A stretch of DNA of 49,813 bases from Maritimibacter sp. (lineage in GTDB: Bacteria > Pseudomonadota > Alphaproteobacteria > Rhodobacterales > Rhodobacteraceae), in the NCBI GenBank assembly GCA_002701395.1, contig NZVC01000061.1, positions 15,860-65,672 of the forward strand. The letters are read 5' to 3'. Positions 42,807-49,813 of this stretch are shown in pieces (the stretch's first letter is position 1; the number at the start of each line of letters is the position of its first letter). The translations under genes were made by a program, and so were the position numbers. The notes beneath the pieces were generated by a model that saw nothing but the letters and a program-made list of their open reading frames with translations, made no database searches and was not told the DNA's origin.

Positions 42807-44330
42807 ATGCGCTATCTTGCGACCTACGATCTGATGGAAACCTTCCGTAACACCAACCAGTGGTTGGGCGCGACGGCGGCGGCGATGGGGTCCTACCCCG
42901 CCGTGGGCATGTTTCCATCCCCTGCCTTCCAGATTCTGCGCGCATGGGGCGAGGTCACGGAACGGACCTTCGCCCGCATGGTCGCCAAGCCCGACTGGGG
43001 CATCACCTCGGTCGTGGGCGAAGACGGTCGCGACCACGTCGTGTCCGTCGAACCGCTGGTCAAACGCCCCTTCGGCGACCTGGTCCACTTCCGCGTCGCG
43101 GGCCGACCCGAGCGTAAGCGCCGTGTTCTTCTCGTCGCTCCGATGTCCGGTCACTATGCCACCCTCCTCCGGTCGACTGTAACCAGCCTGCTTCCGGATT
43201 GCGAAGTCTATATTACGGATTGGCACAACGCGCGCGAAATTCCCGTCAGCGAAGGCAAGTTCGACGTCGAGGACTATACCAAGTACCTGATCGAGTTCAT
43301 GCGCGCCCTAGGGCATTCGACCCACGTCATCGCGGTGTGCCAGCCTGCCCCGCTCGCGCTGGCCGCCACGGCCTATCTGGCCGAGCATGACCCGCTGGCG
43401 CAGCCCCGCAGCCTGACGCTGATCGGCGGCCCGATCGACCCCGATGCCGCCGATACCGACGTCACGGATTTCGGCCGCCGTGTCACGATGGGCCAACTGG
43501 AATGGATGGCGATCCAGCACGTCGGCGCCAAGTATCCCGGCGTCGGACGCATGGTGTATCCCGGCCTGCTGCAGCTTGCCGGCTTCATGTCGATGAACTC
43601 GGAAACCCACGGCGAGGCGTTCTACAATCAGGTGATCGCCGCCGCCAAGGGCGAGGCCAGCGACCACGACCGGCACAACCGCTTCTACGACGAATACCTT
43701 GCCGTGATGGACATGACGGCAGAGTTCTACCTGTCGACGGTCGAGCGGATCTTCAAAAGCTGCGAGATCGCGAAGAACGAATTCACCATCGACGGCAAGC
43801 CCATCGACATCACCAAGATCACCGACGTCGCGGTCAAGGTGGTCGAGGGCGAGAAGGACGACATCAGCGCGCCCGGACAGTGTCTTGCCGCGCTGAACCT
43901 GATGCCCAACCTGCCCGACAGCAAGAAGGCGGCGCACCTTGAACCGGGTGCCGGTCACTACGGCATCTTCGCCGGCAAGTCGTGGCGTAACAACATCCGT
44001 CCGCTGGTTCTGAAATTCATCGACGACAACGCGGCGCCCGCCGGGGTTTCGTCGAAGCGCAAGGCCGATGCGGAACAGCGTCAGGCCGAACGCACGTCCG
44101 AGATGGACGCGAAACCGGCGCTGACGGCGACAAGCTCGGTCGAGAAAGAGACCGCGGAAAAGCCTGAAACGGCGCCCCGTGCCCGCAAGACCGCGACGAA
44201 ATCCGCCGCGGCCAAGACCAGCAACGGAACCACGAACGGCGCGGCTAAGACCACGTCGCCGAAGAAGCCCCGCGCCCCGCGGAAATCGGCCACGAAAGCC
44301 AATTCCGGAGAGACGCCGACACGGCATTAG
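42807..44330 (+). CDS. phaZ: Intracellular PHB depolymerase with histone-H1-like tail
   Basis: Breaks down stored PHB. The catalytic part (residues 1 to about 410) is the typical length and opens MRYLATYDLMETFRN; VLLVAPMSGHYATLLRSTV and YITDWHNAREIPVSEGKF are family blocks. The nucleophile is probably the Cys in AVCQPAPLALAA (about residue 177) and the His is in EPGAGHYGIFAGKSW. From about 415 to 507 there is an added Lys/Ala/Pro-rich tail (KTATKSAAAKTSNG, KTTSPKKPRAPRKSATK), resembling histone H1 or PhaM-like DNA-binding tails. The last 86 bases overlap an antisense hydrolase gene. The start has AGGGA upstream. Confidence 0.92.
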   Translation: MRYLATYDLMETFRNTNQWLGATAAAMGSYPAVGMFPSPAFQILRAWGEVTERTFARMVAKPDWGITSVVGEDGRDHVVSVEPLVKRPFGDLVHFRVAGRPERKRRVLLVAPMSGHYATLLRSTVTSLLPDCEVYITDWHNAREIPVSEGKFDVEDYTKYLIEFMRALGHSTHVIAVCQPAPLALAATAYLAEHDPLAQPRSLTLIGGPIDPDAADTDVTDFGRRVTMGQLEWMAIQHVGAKYPGVGRMVYPGLLQLAGFMSMNSETHGEAFYNQVIAAAKGEASDHDRHNRFYDEYLAVMDMTAEFYLSTVERIFKSCEIAKNEFTIDGKPIDITKITDVAVKVVEGEKDDISAPGQCLAALNLMPNLPDSKKAAHLEPGAGHYGIFAGKSWRNNIRPLVLKFIDDNAAPAGVSSKRKADAEQRQAERTSEMDAKPALTATSSVEKETAEKPETAPRARKTATKSAAAKTSNGTTNGAAKTTSPKKPRAPRKSATKANSGETPTRH

Positions 44331-44985
44331 GGTTCTCGAGCGCCGGCAAATGTCCGGCGCCCGGCACCACCTCTAGCTTCGCCTTCAGCATCAGGTGCGC
44401 CAGAAACTCGTGCCGCCTGACCGGGAACAGCGTGTCCGCCTCGCCGCACATCACCAGCGTGGGCGTGCGCGACTTGCGCAGAACGCCCTGCTGGTCCGGC
44501 CGCTTCTGCATCGCACGGGACTGGCGGATGAAGGTCTCCGCCCCAAGGTCCAGCGCCATGTCCTGCATCATCTGCCAGATCGCATCGCGCTGATCACCGT
44601 CGGCGATATGTTCGGGGCGCAGCTCGTCCTGCATCGCCTCGGCCAGCCGCCCTGCCCGCGCCGCGACGATCCGTTCTTCGCGCGCGGCGGCGACCTTGGG
44701 CAGTTCCGACTGGCAATTGGTGTCCATCAGCGCCAGCCGCGTGACCCGTTCGGGTGCGCGGGCAAGGATATCCATCGCGATCATGCCGCCCAGCCCGTGC
44801 CCGCACAGCGCGAACTGCTCCGGCGCGCGGGACAGGATCGCATCGCCCATCTCCTCGATCGTCTCGCCGGTCAGCGGCGGGGCGACGTGGACGGATGTCT
44901 CCCAGCTCAGCTCGACGATCTGCGGAAGGAACCCGCGCGAGTCGGACATCATGCCCGGGATAAGGACCAGAGGCTCTTGCATCAT
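44245..44985 (-). CDS. Alpha/beta hydrolase fold protein lacking the usual nucleophile
   Basis: 246 residues with the alpha/beta hydrolase core: PLVLIPGMMSDSRGF, then the nucleophile elbow as ALCGHGLGGMIAM, where the expected Gly-x-Ser-x-Gly is Gly-His-Gly-Leu-Gly. The other triad positions seem kept: Asp in CGEADTLFP and His in GAGHLPALENP. With the Ser missing it may be non-catalytic or use another residue. It starts at ATG 44985 or, with better GAGGAA spacing, ATG 44982. Its 3' end overlaps the tail of phaZ antisense by 86 bases, so the two mRNAs can pair. Confidence 0.8.
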   Translation of the reverse strand: MMQEPLVLIPGMMSDSRGFLPQIVELSWETSVHVAPPLTGETIEEMGDAILSRAPEQFALCGHGLGGMIAMDILARAPERVTRLALMDTNCQSELPKVAAAREERIVAARAGRLAEAMQDELRPEHIADGDQRDAIWQMMQDMALDLGAETFIRQSRAMQKRPDQQGVLRKSRTPTLVMCGEADTLFPVRRHEFLAHLMLKAKLEVVPGAGHLPALENPNAVSASLRNWLSWPISAGRGASSATWS

Positions 44986-45073
44986 TTCCTCAGTAAAATT
45001 CGTTCCGTGCTATGCAGCCGCGCATGACACGCCTCTTTGTTCCAATTTAGCCAGCTTCATGCAACTCATCGGC

Positions 45074-45724
45074 CTATGCGCCCGGCACCGGCGGATAGGC
45101 GATCCCCCGAAAGGCGGGGAAGTCGGCGTACCGCTCGGCCCGCTGCAGATCGGGCGTCAGGCCGGGGCCGTACAGCTTGCCCTTCGGCGCGATGTAGCTT
45201 TGGATCAGACGGTCCGGCTGCTCGCGCCAGCTTAGGTTGAAGGCCGCGTTCTTGGGGAAGAACCAAGCGACGTGAAAGTCGAGGTGATCGAACAGCCACC
45301 ACGCAAGGTCGCGCCAATCGCGCCCCGCGTTGTACTGGTCGGCAAACCACGGGATCGACACCGACACCATCGCGCCCATCCGCCCTTCGTCGTCGCGCAG
45401 GTCCCAGATATGCCCGCCCCCGGCGTTCGACACGTTCGACGCGCATTTCTGCGGCTTCACCTCGGTCGCGCCGAAATTGTTCAACGCCGCCGACCGGTAC
45501 CCGGACCGGATGTCGATCGGTCCGAACGTCTCGACCAGCGGGTCCAGCAGTGTCGTGGCCAGCTTGCGCCCCGCCGCGATGGCAAGGTCGGGGTCGTCGG
45601 GGATGTTCTGCTTGCCGTAGAAATTGCCGATCTCGGAATACAGGAAGTTGCGGAACTGGAAATGCTTCGACAGGCGCACCCTGCCCAGATCCTCCAGCGA
45701 CACGTAACGTCCCGGTTTCCTCAC
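45074..45724 (-). CDS. Peptidase M15-like protein, function uncertain
   Basis: 216 residues from GTG 45724, which overlaps the previous TGA (GTGA). LSKHFQFRNFLYSEIGNFYG is an opening like SKHFxxxEFxCS-type domains; ETFGPIDIRSGYRSAALN, the SNAGGGHIWDLRD segment (His ... Asp) and the HLDFHVAWFF histidines together resemble the zinc site of M15-type peptidoglycan peptidases. The remainder, FNLSWREQPDRLIQSYIAPKGKL, is unusual. No signal peptide, which would be odd for a wall enzyme; a phage-like or cytoplasmic role is possible. Last gene of a three-gene unit. Confidence 0.6.
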   Translation of the reverse strand: MRKPGRYVSLEDLGRVRLSKHFQFRNFLYSEIGNFYGKQNIPDDPDLAIAAGRKLATTLLDPLVETFGPIDIRSGYRSAALNNFGATEVKPQKCASNVSNAGGGHIWDLRDDEGRMGAMVSVSIPWFADQYNAGRDWRDLAWWLFDHLDFHVAWFFPKNAAFNLSWREQPDRLIQSYIAPKGKLYGPGLTPDLQRAERYADFPAFRGIAYPPVPGA

Positions 45725-46149
45725 GCACCGCCCCACTGGAATTCGCCGTCCGGCCCCAGCGGCGCGAAGGGATTGCAGGCCAGTTCCCAGACATGGCCGT
45801 CCAGATCGGCGACATAGGACGTGTACCCGCCCCAGAACACCTTGTGCGGCGGCTTGATCCCGCGCCCGCCCGCGTCCAGGAACCGCTGGTACAGCGCGTC
45901 GACGCACGCGTTGTCCGGCAGATTGTGCGCCAGCGTGATGCCCGAGAAGCCGCCAACCTCGGACGGGTCCAGCCCCATATCCTTCGCCAGCGCCGCGCGG
46001 GGATACAGGCCAAGCGTCTGGCCAATCAGGTCGAAGGCCACGATGCCCTCGTCCGCCGGCACGCGGGCCCAGCCCAGCGCCTCGTAGAACGCGGCCGATG
46101 CGTCGATGTCATCGACCGCAAGGGTGATCAGGCTGACCCTCTGGTCCAA
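45721..46149 (-). CDS. VOC family protein
   Basis: 142 residues of the glyoxalase/dioxygenase fold: VSLITLAVDDIDASAAFYEALGW at the N-terminus and GYTSYVADLDGHVWELACNP at the C-terminus, with a Glu metal ligand in HVWELA. The start is TTG at 46149, one base after the previous stop; GGGGG lies about 7 bases upstream. The stop overlaps the next gene's GTG. Substrate unknown. It is the middle gene of the ABHD-like/VOC/M15-like unit. Confidence 0.85.
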   Translation of the reverse strand: MDQRVSLITLAVDDIDASAAFYEALGWARVPADEGIVAFDLIGQTLGLYPRAALAKDMGLDPSEVGGFSGITLAHNLPDNACVDALYQRFLDAGGRGIKPPHKVFWGGYTSYVADLDGHVWELACNPFAPLGPDGEFQWGGA

Positions 46150-46150
46150 C

Positions 46151-46921
46151 TCAGTGCCCCCCGCGCGTCAGGACATCGTCGATGGCCCGTTCGATCAGCC
46201 CAAGGCATTCAGGGGTCGAGAACCTGTGGTCCGCCCCCTTCACCAGCGTCAGCCGCAAATCCTTGCCCTCGGCATGGTCCAGCAGCCGCAACGCGACCGC
46301 CATGTCGACATCGGCATCCTCGGTGCCCTGAAGGAACCGCGCCGGGAACTTCAGCACCAGCGGCAGCCGCAGGACCAACTGGCTGCGCCCCTCTTCGATC
46401 AGCCGCCGGGTGATCACATAGGGGTCGTCGGAATACTCGGACGCCAATTCGACCCGCCCGTCCTCGACCAGCGCGACTTTCTGGTCGGCAGAGAACCCCG
46501 CCCACATCGAATCCTCGGTGAAATCCGGCGCGGCGGCGATGCCCACCAGCCCGCAGACCTTGTCCCCCAGACGCTTCGACAGGATCAGCGAGATCCACCC
46601 GCCCATCGACGACCCGACCAGCATCACCGGCCCGTCCACCAGCGCATTGATCGTCTCTTCGGCGTCCTCGGCCCAGTCTCCGATGGCGCCGTCCAGAAAA
46701 TCCTCTGACGACTGGCCGTGACCGGAATAGTCGAACCGCAGGAAAGCCTGCCCGCGCTTGCGGCACCAGTCTTCAAGATGCACCGCCTTGGTGCCTTCCA
46801 TGTCCGAGCGGAAGCCGCCCAGAAACACCACGGTCGGCCCCTTGCCCCCGGTCAGGTGGTACGCGATGCGCCGCCCCTGCGGCGTCTCAAGATACGATGG
46901 TTTCGACGATGGTTCCGACAT
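46151..46921 (-). CDS. Alpha/beta hydrolase (ABHD10-like thioesterase family)
   Basis: 256 residues from ATG 46921 (GGAGG upstream). The hydrolase core is TVVFLGGFRSDMEGTKAVHLEDWC, FLRFDYSGHGQSS, then VMLVGSSMGGWISL with the catalytic Ser. Asp in GTEDADVDMAVALRLL and His in VKGADHRFSTPE complete the triad. This pattern, especially the GFxSDMxGxKA opening, matches ABHD10-like proteins, which in eukaryotes are mitochondrial thioesterases. Bacterial substrate unknown. First gene of a three-gene operon, divergent from thrS. Confidence 0.88.
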   Translation of the reverse strand: MSEPSSKPSYLETPQGRRIAYHLTGGKGPTVVFLGGFRSDMEGTKAVHLEDWCRKRGQAFLRFDYSGHGQSSEDFLDGAIGDWAEDAEETINALVDGPVMLVGSSMGGWISLILSKRLGDKVCGLVGIAAAPDFTEDSMWAGFSADQKVALVEDGRVELASEYSDDPYVITRRLIEEGRSQLVLRLPLVLKFPARFLQGTEDADVDMAVALRLLDHAEGKDLRLTLVKGADHRFSTPECLGLIERAIDDVLTRGGH

Positions 46922-46997
46922 GGCATCCTCCCGAATTGCTTTCTGAATACACGCGAGGCTGCAGGACACGAAAGCCTTAACATCGCGTCCACGCCGG

Positions 46998-47027
46998 TTG
47001 ACTTCCTTGTGAAGCCGAAGCCATAAG
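46998..47027 (+). promoter_or_regulatory. Candidate thrS promoter
   Basis: TTGACT (46998-47003), an 18-base spacer and CATAAG (47022-47027), 63 bases before the thrS start. Confidence 0.5.
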
Positions 47028-47090
47028 CGCCGCACACTTTTATACCCGCAACCGGGCGTTCCGTGGGCGCCAAACCGACGAGGAGCCGAT

Positions 47091-49040
47091 ATGGCCCAGA
47101 TCTCTCTGACATTCCCCGATGGCAAATCGCGTGACTTCGACGCAGGCGTGACGCCTGCGCAGGTGGCCGAAAGCATCTCGACCAGCCTTGGCAAGAAAGC
47201 GATCAGCGCGACGGTCAACGGCGCGCATTACGACCTTCAGTGGCCGATTGCCGAAGATGCGTCGATTGCCATCCACACCCTGCAGGACGACGAACAGGCG
47301 CTGGAACTGATCCGGCACGACCTTGCGCACATCATGGCGCGGGCGGTGCAGGACCTGTGGCCCGACGTGAAGGTCACGATCGGTCCGGTCCGCGACAACG
47401 GCTGGTTCTACGACTTCGACCGGGCCGAGCCCTTCACGCCCGAGGACCTTGGCGAGATCGAAGCCAAGATGAAAGAGATCATCAATGCCCGCGATCCGGT
47501 GAAAACCGAAGTCTGGGACCGCGCCCAAGCCGTCGCCTATTACAAAGAGCGTGGCGAGCCGTTCAAGATCGAGCTTCTGGACCGCATCCCCGAGGATCAG
47601 GACATCCGCATGTACTGGCACGGCGACTGGCAGGACCTGTGCCGTGGCCCGCACCTGCAGAACACCGGGCAGGTCCCGGCGGATGCGTTCAAGCTGACCC
47701 AAGTCGCCGGCGCCTACTGGCTGGGTGACAGCAGCCGCCCGATGCTGCAGCGGATCTATGGCGTCGCGTTCAAGGACCGCAAGGCGCTGAAGGCGTGGCA
47801 GAGCATGATGGAAGAGGCCGCCAAGCGCGACCACCGGAAGCTGGGCCGCGAGATGGACCTGTACCACATGCAGGAAGAAGCGCCGGGCCAGATCTTCTGG
47901 CACCCGAACGGGTGGAAGATCTACACCACGCTGCAGGACTACATCCGCCGCAAGCAGGAAGCCGGCGGCTATGTCGAGGTCAACACGCCGCAGGTGGTGA
48001 ACCGCAAGCTGTGGGAAGCCTCGGGCCACTGGGACAACTACCAAGAGCATATGTTCATCGTCGAGGTCGACGAGGATCACGCGCGCGAAAAGACCGTCAA
48101 CGCGCTGAAGCCGATGAACTGCCCCTGCCACGTCCAGATCTTCAACACCGGCCTGAAGTCCTATCGCGACCTGCCGCTGCGGATGGCCGAGTTCGGGTCC
48201 TGCGCCCGTTATGAACCCTCGGGCGCGCTGCACGGCATCATGCGGGTGCGCGGCTTTACGCAGGACGACGCGCATATCTTCTGCACGCCGGACCAGATCG
48301 AGGCCGAGACCGAGAAGTTCATCGCCTTCCTCGCCGACATCTATGCCGACCTCGGGTTCACCGACTGGACGGTTAAGCTGTCGACGCGCCCGGAAAAGCG
48401 GATCGGGTCGGAAGAGGAATGGGACCGCGTCGAGACGGCGCTGGCCAACGCCACCAAGGCGGCGGGCTACGACTATACGATCAACGAGGGCGAAGGCGCG
48501 TTCTACGGTCCGAAGCTGGAATTCGTGCTGACCGACGCCATCGGCCGCGACTGGCAGTGCGGCACCTTCCAGGTCGATCCCAACCTGCCCGAGCGGCTGG
48601 ACGCCAGCTATGTCGGCGCCGACGGCGACAAGCACCGTCCGGTGATGCTGCACCGCGCCGTGGTCGGCAGCTTCGAGCGGTTCATCGGCATCCTGATCGA
48701 GAACTTCGCGGGCAAGCTGCCGTTCTGGCTGGCGCCGCGTCAGGTGGTCGTCGCCTCGATCGTGTCGGAAGCCGACGACTACGTGCACGAGGTCGTAAAG
48801 ACGCTGCAGGCCGCAGGCATCCGCGCCGAGGCGGACACCCGCAACGAGAAGATCAACTACAAGGTCCGCGAGCACTCGCTTGGCAAGGTCCCGGTGATCC
48901 TGGCCTGCGGCGCCCGCGAGGTCGAGGAACGCACGGTCACCGTCCGCCGCCTTGGCGAGAAACAGACCAGCGTCGAGGCGCTGGACGATCTGGCGAAGAG
49001 CCTTGCGGCGGACGCGACACCGCCCGACGTGCGGAAGTAA
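47091..49040 (+). CDS. thrS: Threonyl-tRNA synthetase
   Basis: Charges tRNA(Thr). 649 residues, normal length. The TGS domain is at residues 1-62 ([19 protein letters not shown]). The editing domain has [16 protein letters not shown] (HxxxH zinc-like motif) and GWFYDFD. The class II core has [25 protein letters not shown] (in parts), [11 protein letters not shown] (zinc Cys), [35 protein letters not shown] (motif 2, in parts) and motif 3 with [17 protein letters not shown]. The anticodon domain follows. The start has GAGGAG. A terminator ends it. Confidence 0.98.
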   Translation: MAQISLTFPDGKSRDFDAGVTPAQVAESISTSLGKKAISATVNGAHYDLQWPIAEDASIAIHTLQDDEQALELIRHDLAHIMARAVQDLWPDVKVTIGPVRDNGWFYDFDRAEPFTPEDLGEIEAKMKEIINARDPVKTEVWDRAQAVAYYKERGEPFKIELLDRIPEDQDIRMYWHGDWQDLCRGPHLQNTGQVPADAFKLTQVAGAYWLGDSSRPMLQRIYGVAFKDRKALKAWQSMMEEAAKRDHRKLGREMDLYHMQEEAPGQIFWHPNGWKIYTTLQDYIRRKQEAGGYVEVNTPQVVNRKLWEASGHWDNYQEHMFIVEVDEDHAREKTVNALKPMNCPCHVQIFNTGLKSYRDLPLRMAEFGSCARYEPSGALHGIMRVRGFTQDDAHIFCTPDQIEAETEKFIAFLADIYADLGFTDWTVKLSTRPEKRIGSEEEWDRVETALANATKAAGYDYTINEGEGAFYGPKLEFVLTDAIGRDWQCGTFQVDPNLPERLDASYVGADGDKHRPVMLHRAVVGSFERFIGILIENFAGKLPFWLAPRQVVVASIVSEADDYVHEVVKTLQAAGIRAEADTRNEKINYKVREHSLGKVPVILACGAREVEERTVTVRRLGEKQTSVEALDDLAKSLAADATPPDVRK

Positions 49041-49049
49041 CGAAACGAC

Positions 49050-49077
49050 AAAGGCGCCCTGCGGGGCGCCTTTTTTT
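49050..49077 (+). terminator. Rho-independent terminator of thrS
   Basis: AAAGGCGCCC (49050-49059), loop TGCG, GGGCGCC plus TTT (49064-49073), in a run of seven T. Confidence 0.92.
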
Positions 49078-49154
49078 CGGGGTGCTGAAGCGGGACCCAG
49101 GGTTCGGAGTGCTCTGTCCGCTATGAGGCCAGAGTGACGGATGCTGCAAAGCAG

Positions 49155-49613
49155 CTAGATGATCCTTTGCTCTAGCTCGGCAGGATCGGCGACATCTACT
49201 TGCCAAAAGTCGCGCGCTTCGGCCGGTAGCTTCGCTAATACTCGCTCGAAGTCTCTCCTGTTGGTGGTTCGTCGAACCGCCCACGCCGTTGCCTCAATGG
49301 CATTGTCCGGCGTTAGGTTGTGGTTCACCCTCACCGCTTTGACCTCGGAAACGAGCTTTTCGCGGTCATAAAATTCAGCGCGGGGTTCCGTAACATCCCA
49401 GTTGTGCACGAACATCGCACGAAGAACGCTCGGCAGGACACTTGCGAATTCCAAACCCTCTTGAGCGTTCAAACGACGCCGAAACACCTGTAGGACCGCA
49501 TCGACCGCCGTGTACGCCATGTTGTCGGACTCAAGGGACATGCGCTCTTTCACATCATCGAGGAAAGCGCGCCATTCCTTGGAAGCGTGTCGATATGTCC
49601 ATGGCATTGGCAT
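49155..49613 (-). CDS. DUF2267 domain protein
   Basis: 152 residues from ATG 49613 (ATG 49607 is also possible). MPMPWTYRHASKEWRAFLDDV is the family opening, and YTAVDAVLQVFRRRLNAQEGLEFASVLPSVLRAMFVHNWD follows, a helical DUF2267 fold of unknown function that often occurs alone in roseobacters. AGGGAAG lies upstream. Visible codon use is less GC-rich than in thrS next to it, which may indicate a different origin. Convergent with thrS after its terminator. Confidence 0.8.
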   Translation of the reverse strand: MPMPWTYRHASKEWRAFLDDVKERMSLESDNMAYTAVDAVLQVFRRRLNAQEGLEFASVLPSVLRAMFVHNWDVTEPRAEFYDREKLVSEVKAVRVNHNLTPDNAIEATAWAVRRTTNRRDFERVLAKLPAEARDFWQVDVADPAELEQRII

Positions 49614-49813
49614 GGGTAGCTGCTTCCCTTCAACGGCATCGTTTCCCACACCGATATCGATATTCACGAGATCTGTCGAATAAGCGAATGGCCGCTTCGT
49701 CCGCAAACCGGATATCCGGGCCCGGCGCAGCGAACGACCGCTTCGAGCCGATTCCGTGGAAAAACACCCATTCGCTGCCGCAGAATATCGCGGGCAGAAA
49801 GGGGCGCGAGCGC
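49614..49813. other. Window edge without a callable gene
   Basis: 200 bases upstream of the DUF2267 gene. The frame in phase with it stays open to 49706 but the extra residues do not match the family. An upstream gene or promoter may begin beyond the edge. Confidence 0.4.

Overview
The window is a high-GC, gene-dense chromosomal segment from an alphaproteobacterium, most likely a member of the Rhodobacterales (Roseobacter/Rhodobacter relatives). The evidence is the gene content and order: cobS and cobT next to bolA and a short DnaJ-like protein, dnaG followed by rpoD, a phaR/phasin/phaC/phaZ cluster, a VPLPA-CTERM protein, and short dispersed palindromes of a type I associate with this order. 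No rRNA, tRNA, CRISPR array, insertion sequence or prophage was seen. Most of the window is core chromosome; the accessory parts are the sulfotransferase pair, the Tad-like clusters and the repeat-rich intergenic spaces. LAYOUT. 1-4.7 kb: end of a sulfur-assimilation operon (DUF934, ferredoxin-NADP reductase), a divergent VOC/HxlR pair sharing a palindrome, a membrane-anchored protein with thirteen 18-residue repeats, and infC starting at ATC. 4.8-8.4 kb: lytic transglycosylase-like lipoprotein, D-lyxose isomerase, maleylacetoacetate isomerase, VPLPA-CTERM protein. 8.4-20.4 kb: gatB, a palindrome array, DUF4177, bolA, DnaJ-like, sulfotransferase plus DUF6473, msrB, cobS, a small secreted protein, cobT, aminopeptidase P, DUF427. 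20.5-25.4 kb: nrdR-ribD, exostosin-like glycosyltransferase coupled to YjbQ, SDR, DCC protein, HlyU. 25.6-29.7 kb: dnaG and rpoD, with a cluster of GANTC sites between them. 29.8-38.3 kb: two clusters of TadE/TadG-like proteins around glutamate dehydrogenase. 38.3-44.3 kb: polyhydroxyalkanoate (PHA) genes phaR, two phasins, phaC and divergent phaZ. 44.2-49.8 kb: alpha/beta hydrolases, a VOC protein, an M15-like protein, thrS and a DUF2267 gene. HOW THE GENES WORK TOGETHER. The PHA block is a complete granule module: synthase (PhaC), depolymerase (PhaZ), two granule-coat phasins and the repressor PhaR. PhaR-like operators can be read directly in the sequence; one lies inside the -35/-10 spacer of a phasin promoter. 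CobS and CobT are two subunits of the aerobic cobaltochelatase (CobN is not here). The Tad-like clusters encode prepilin-like and TadG-like envelope proteins but no secretion ATPase, secretin or peptidase, so they would depend on machinery elsewhere. MOST UNUSUAL POINTS. PhaZ has a Lys/Ala-rich histone-H1-like tail whose coding region overlaps an antisense hydrolase gene. The two tandem TadG-like paralogs have near-identical asparagine-rich blocks and a beta-helix-like region. A von Willebrand A TadG protein has a tyrosine-rich insertion. The HxlR-type regulator is internally duplicated. Three short repeat families are present, one of which keeps its hairpins by compensatory change.
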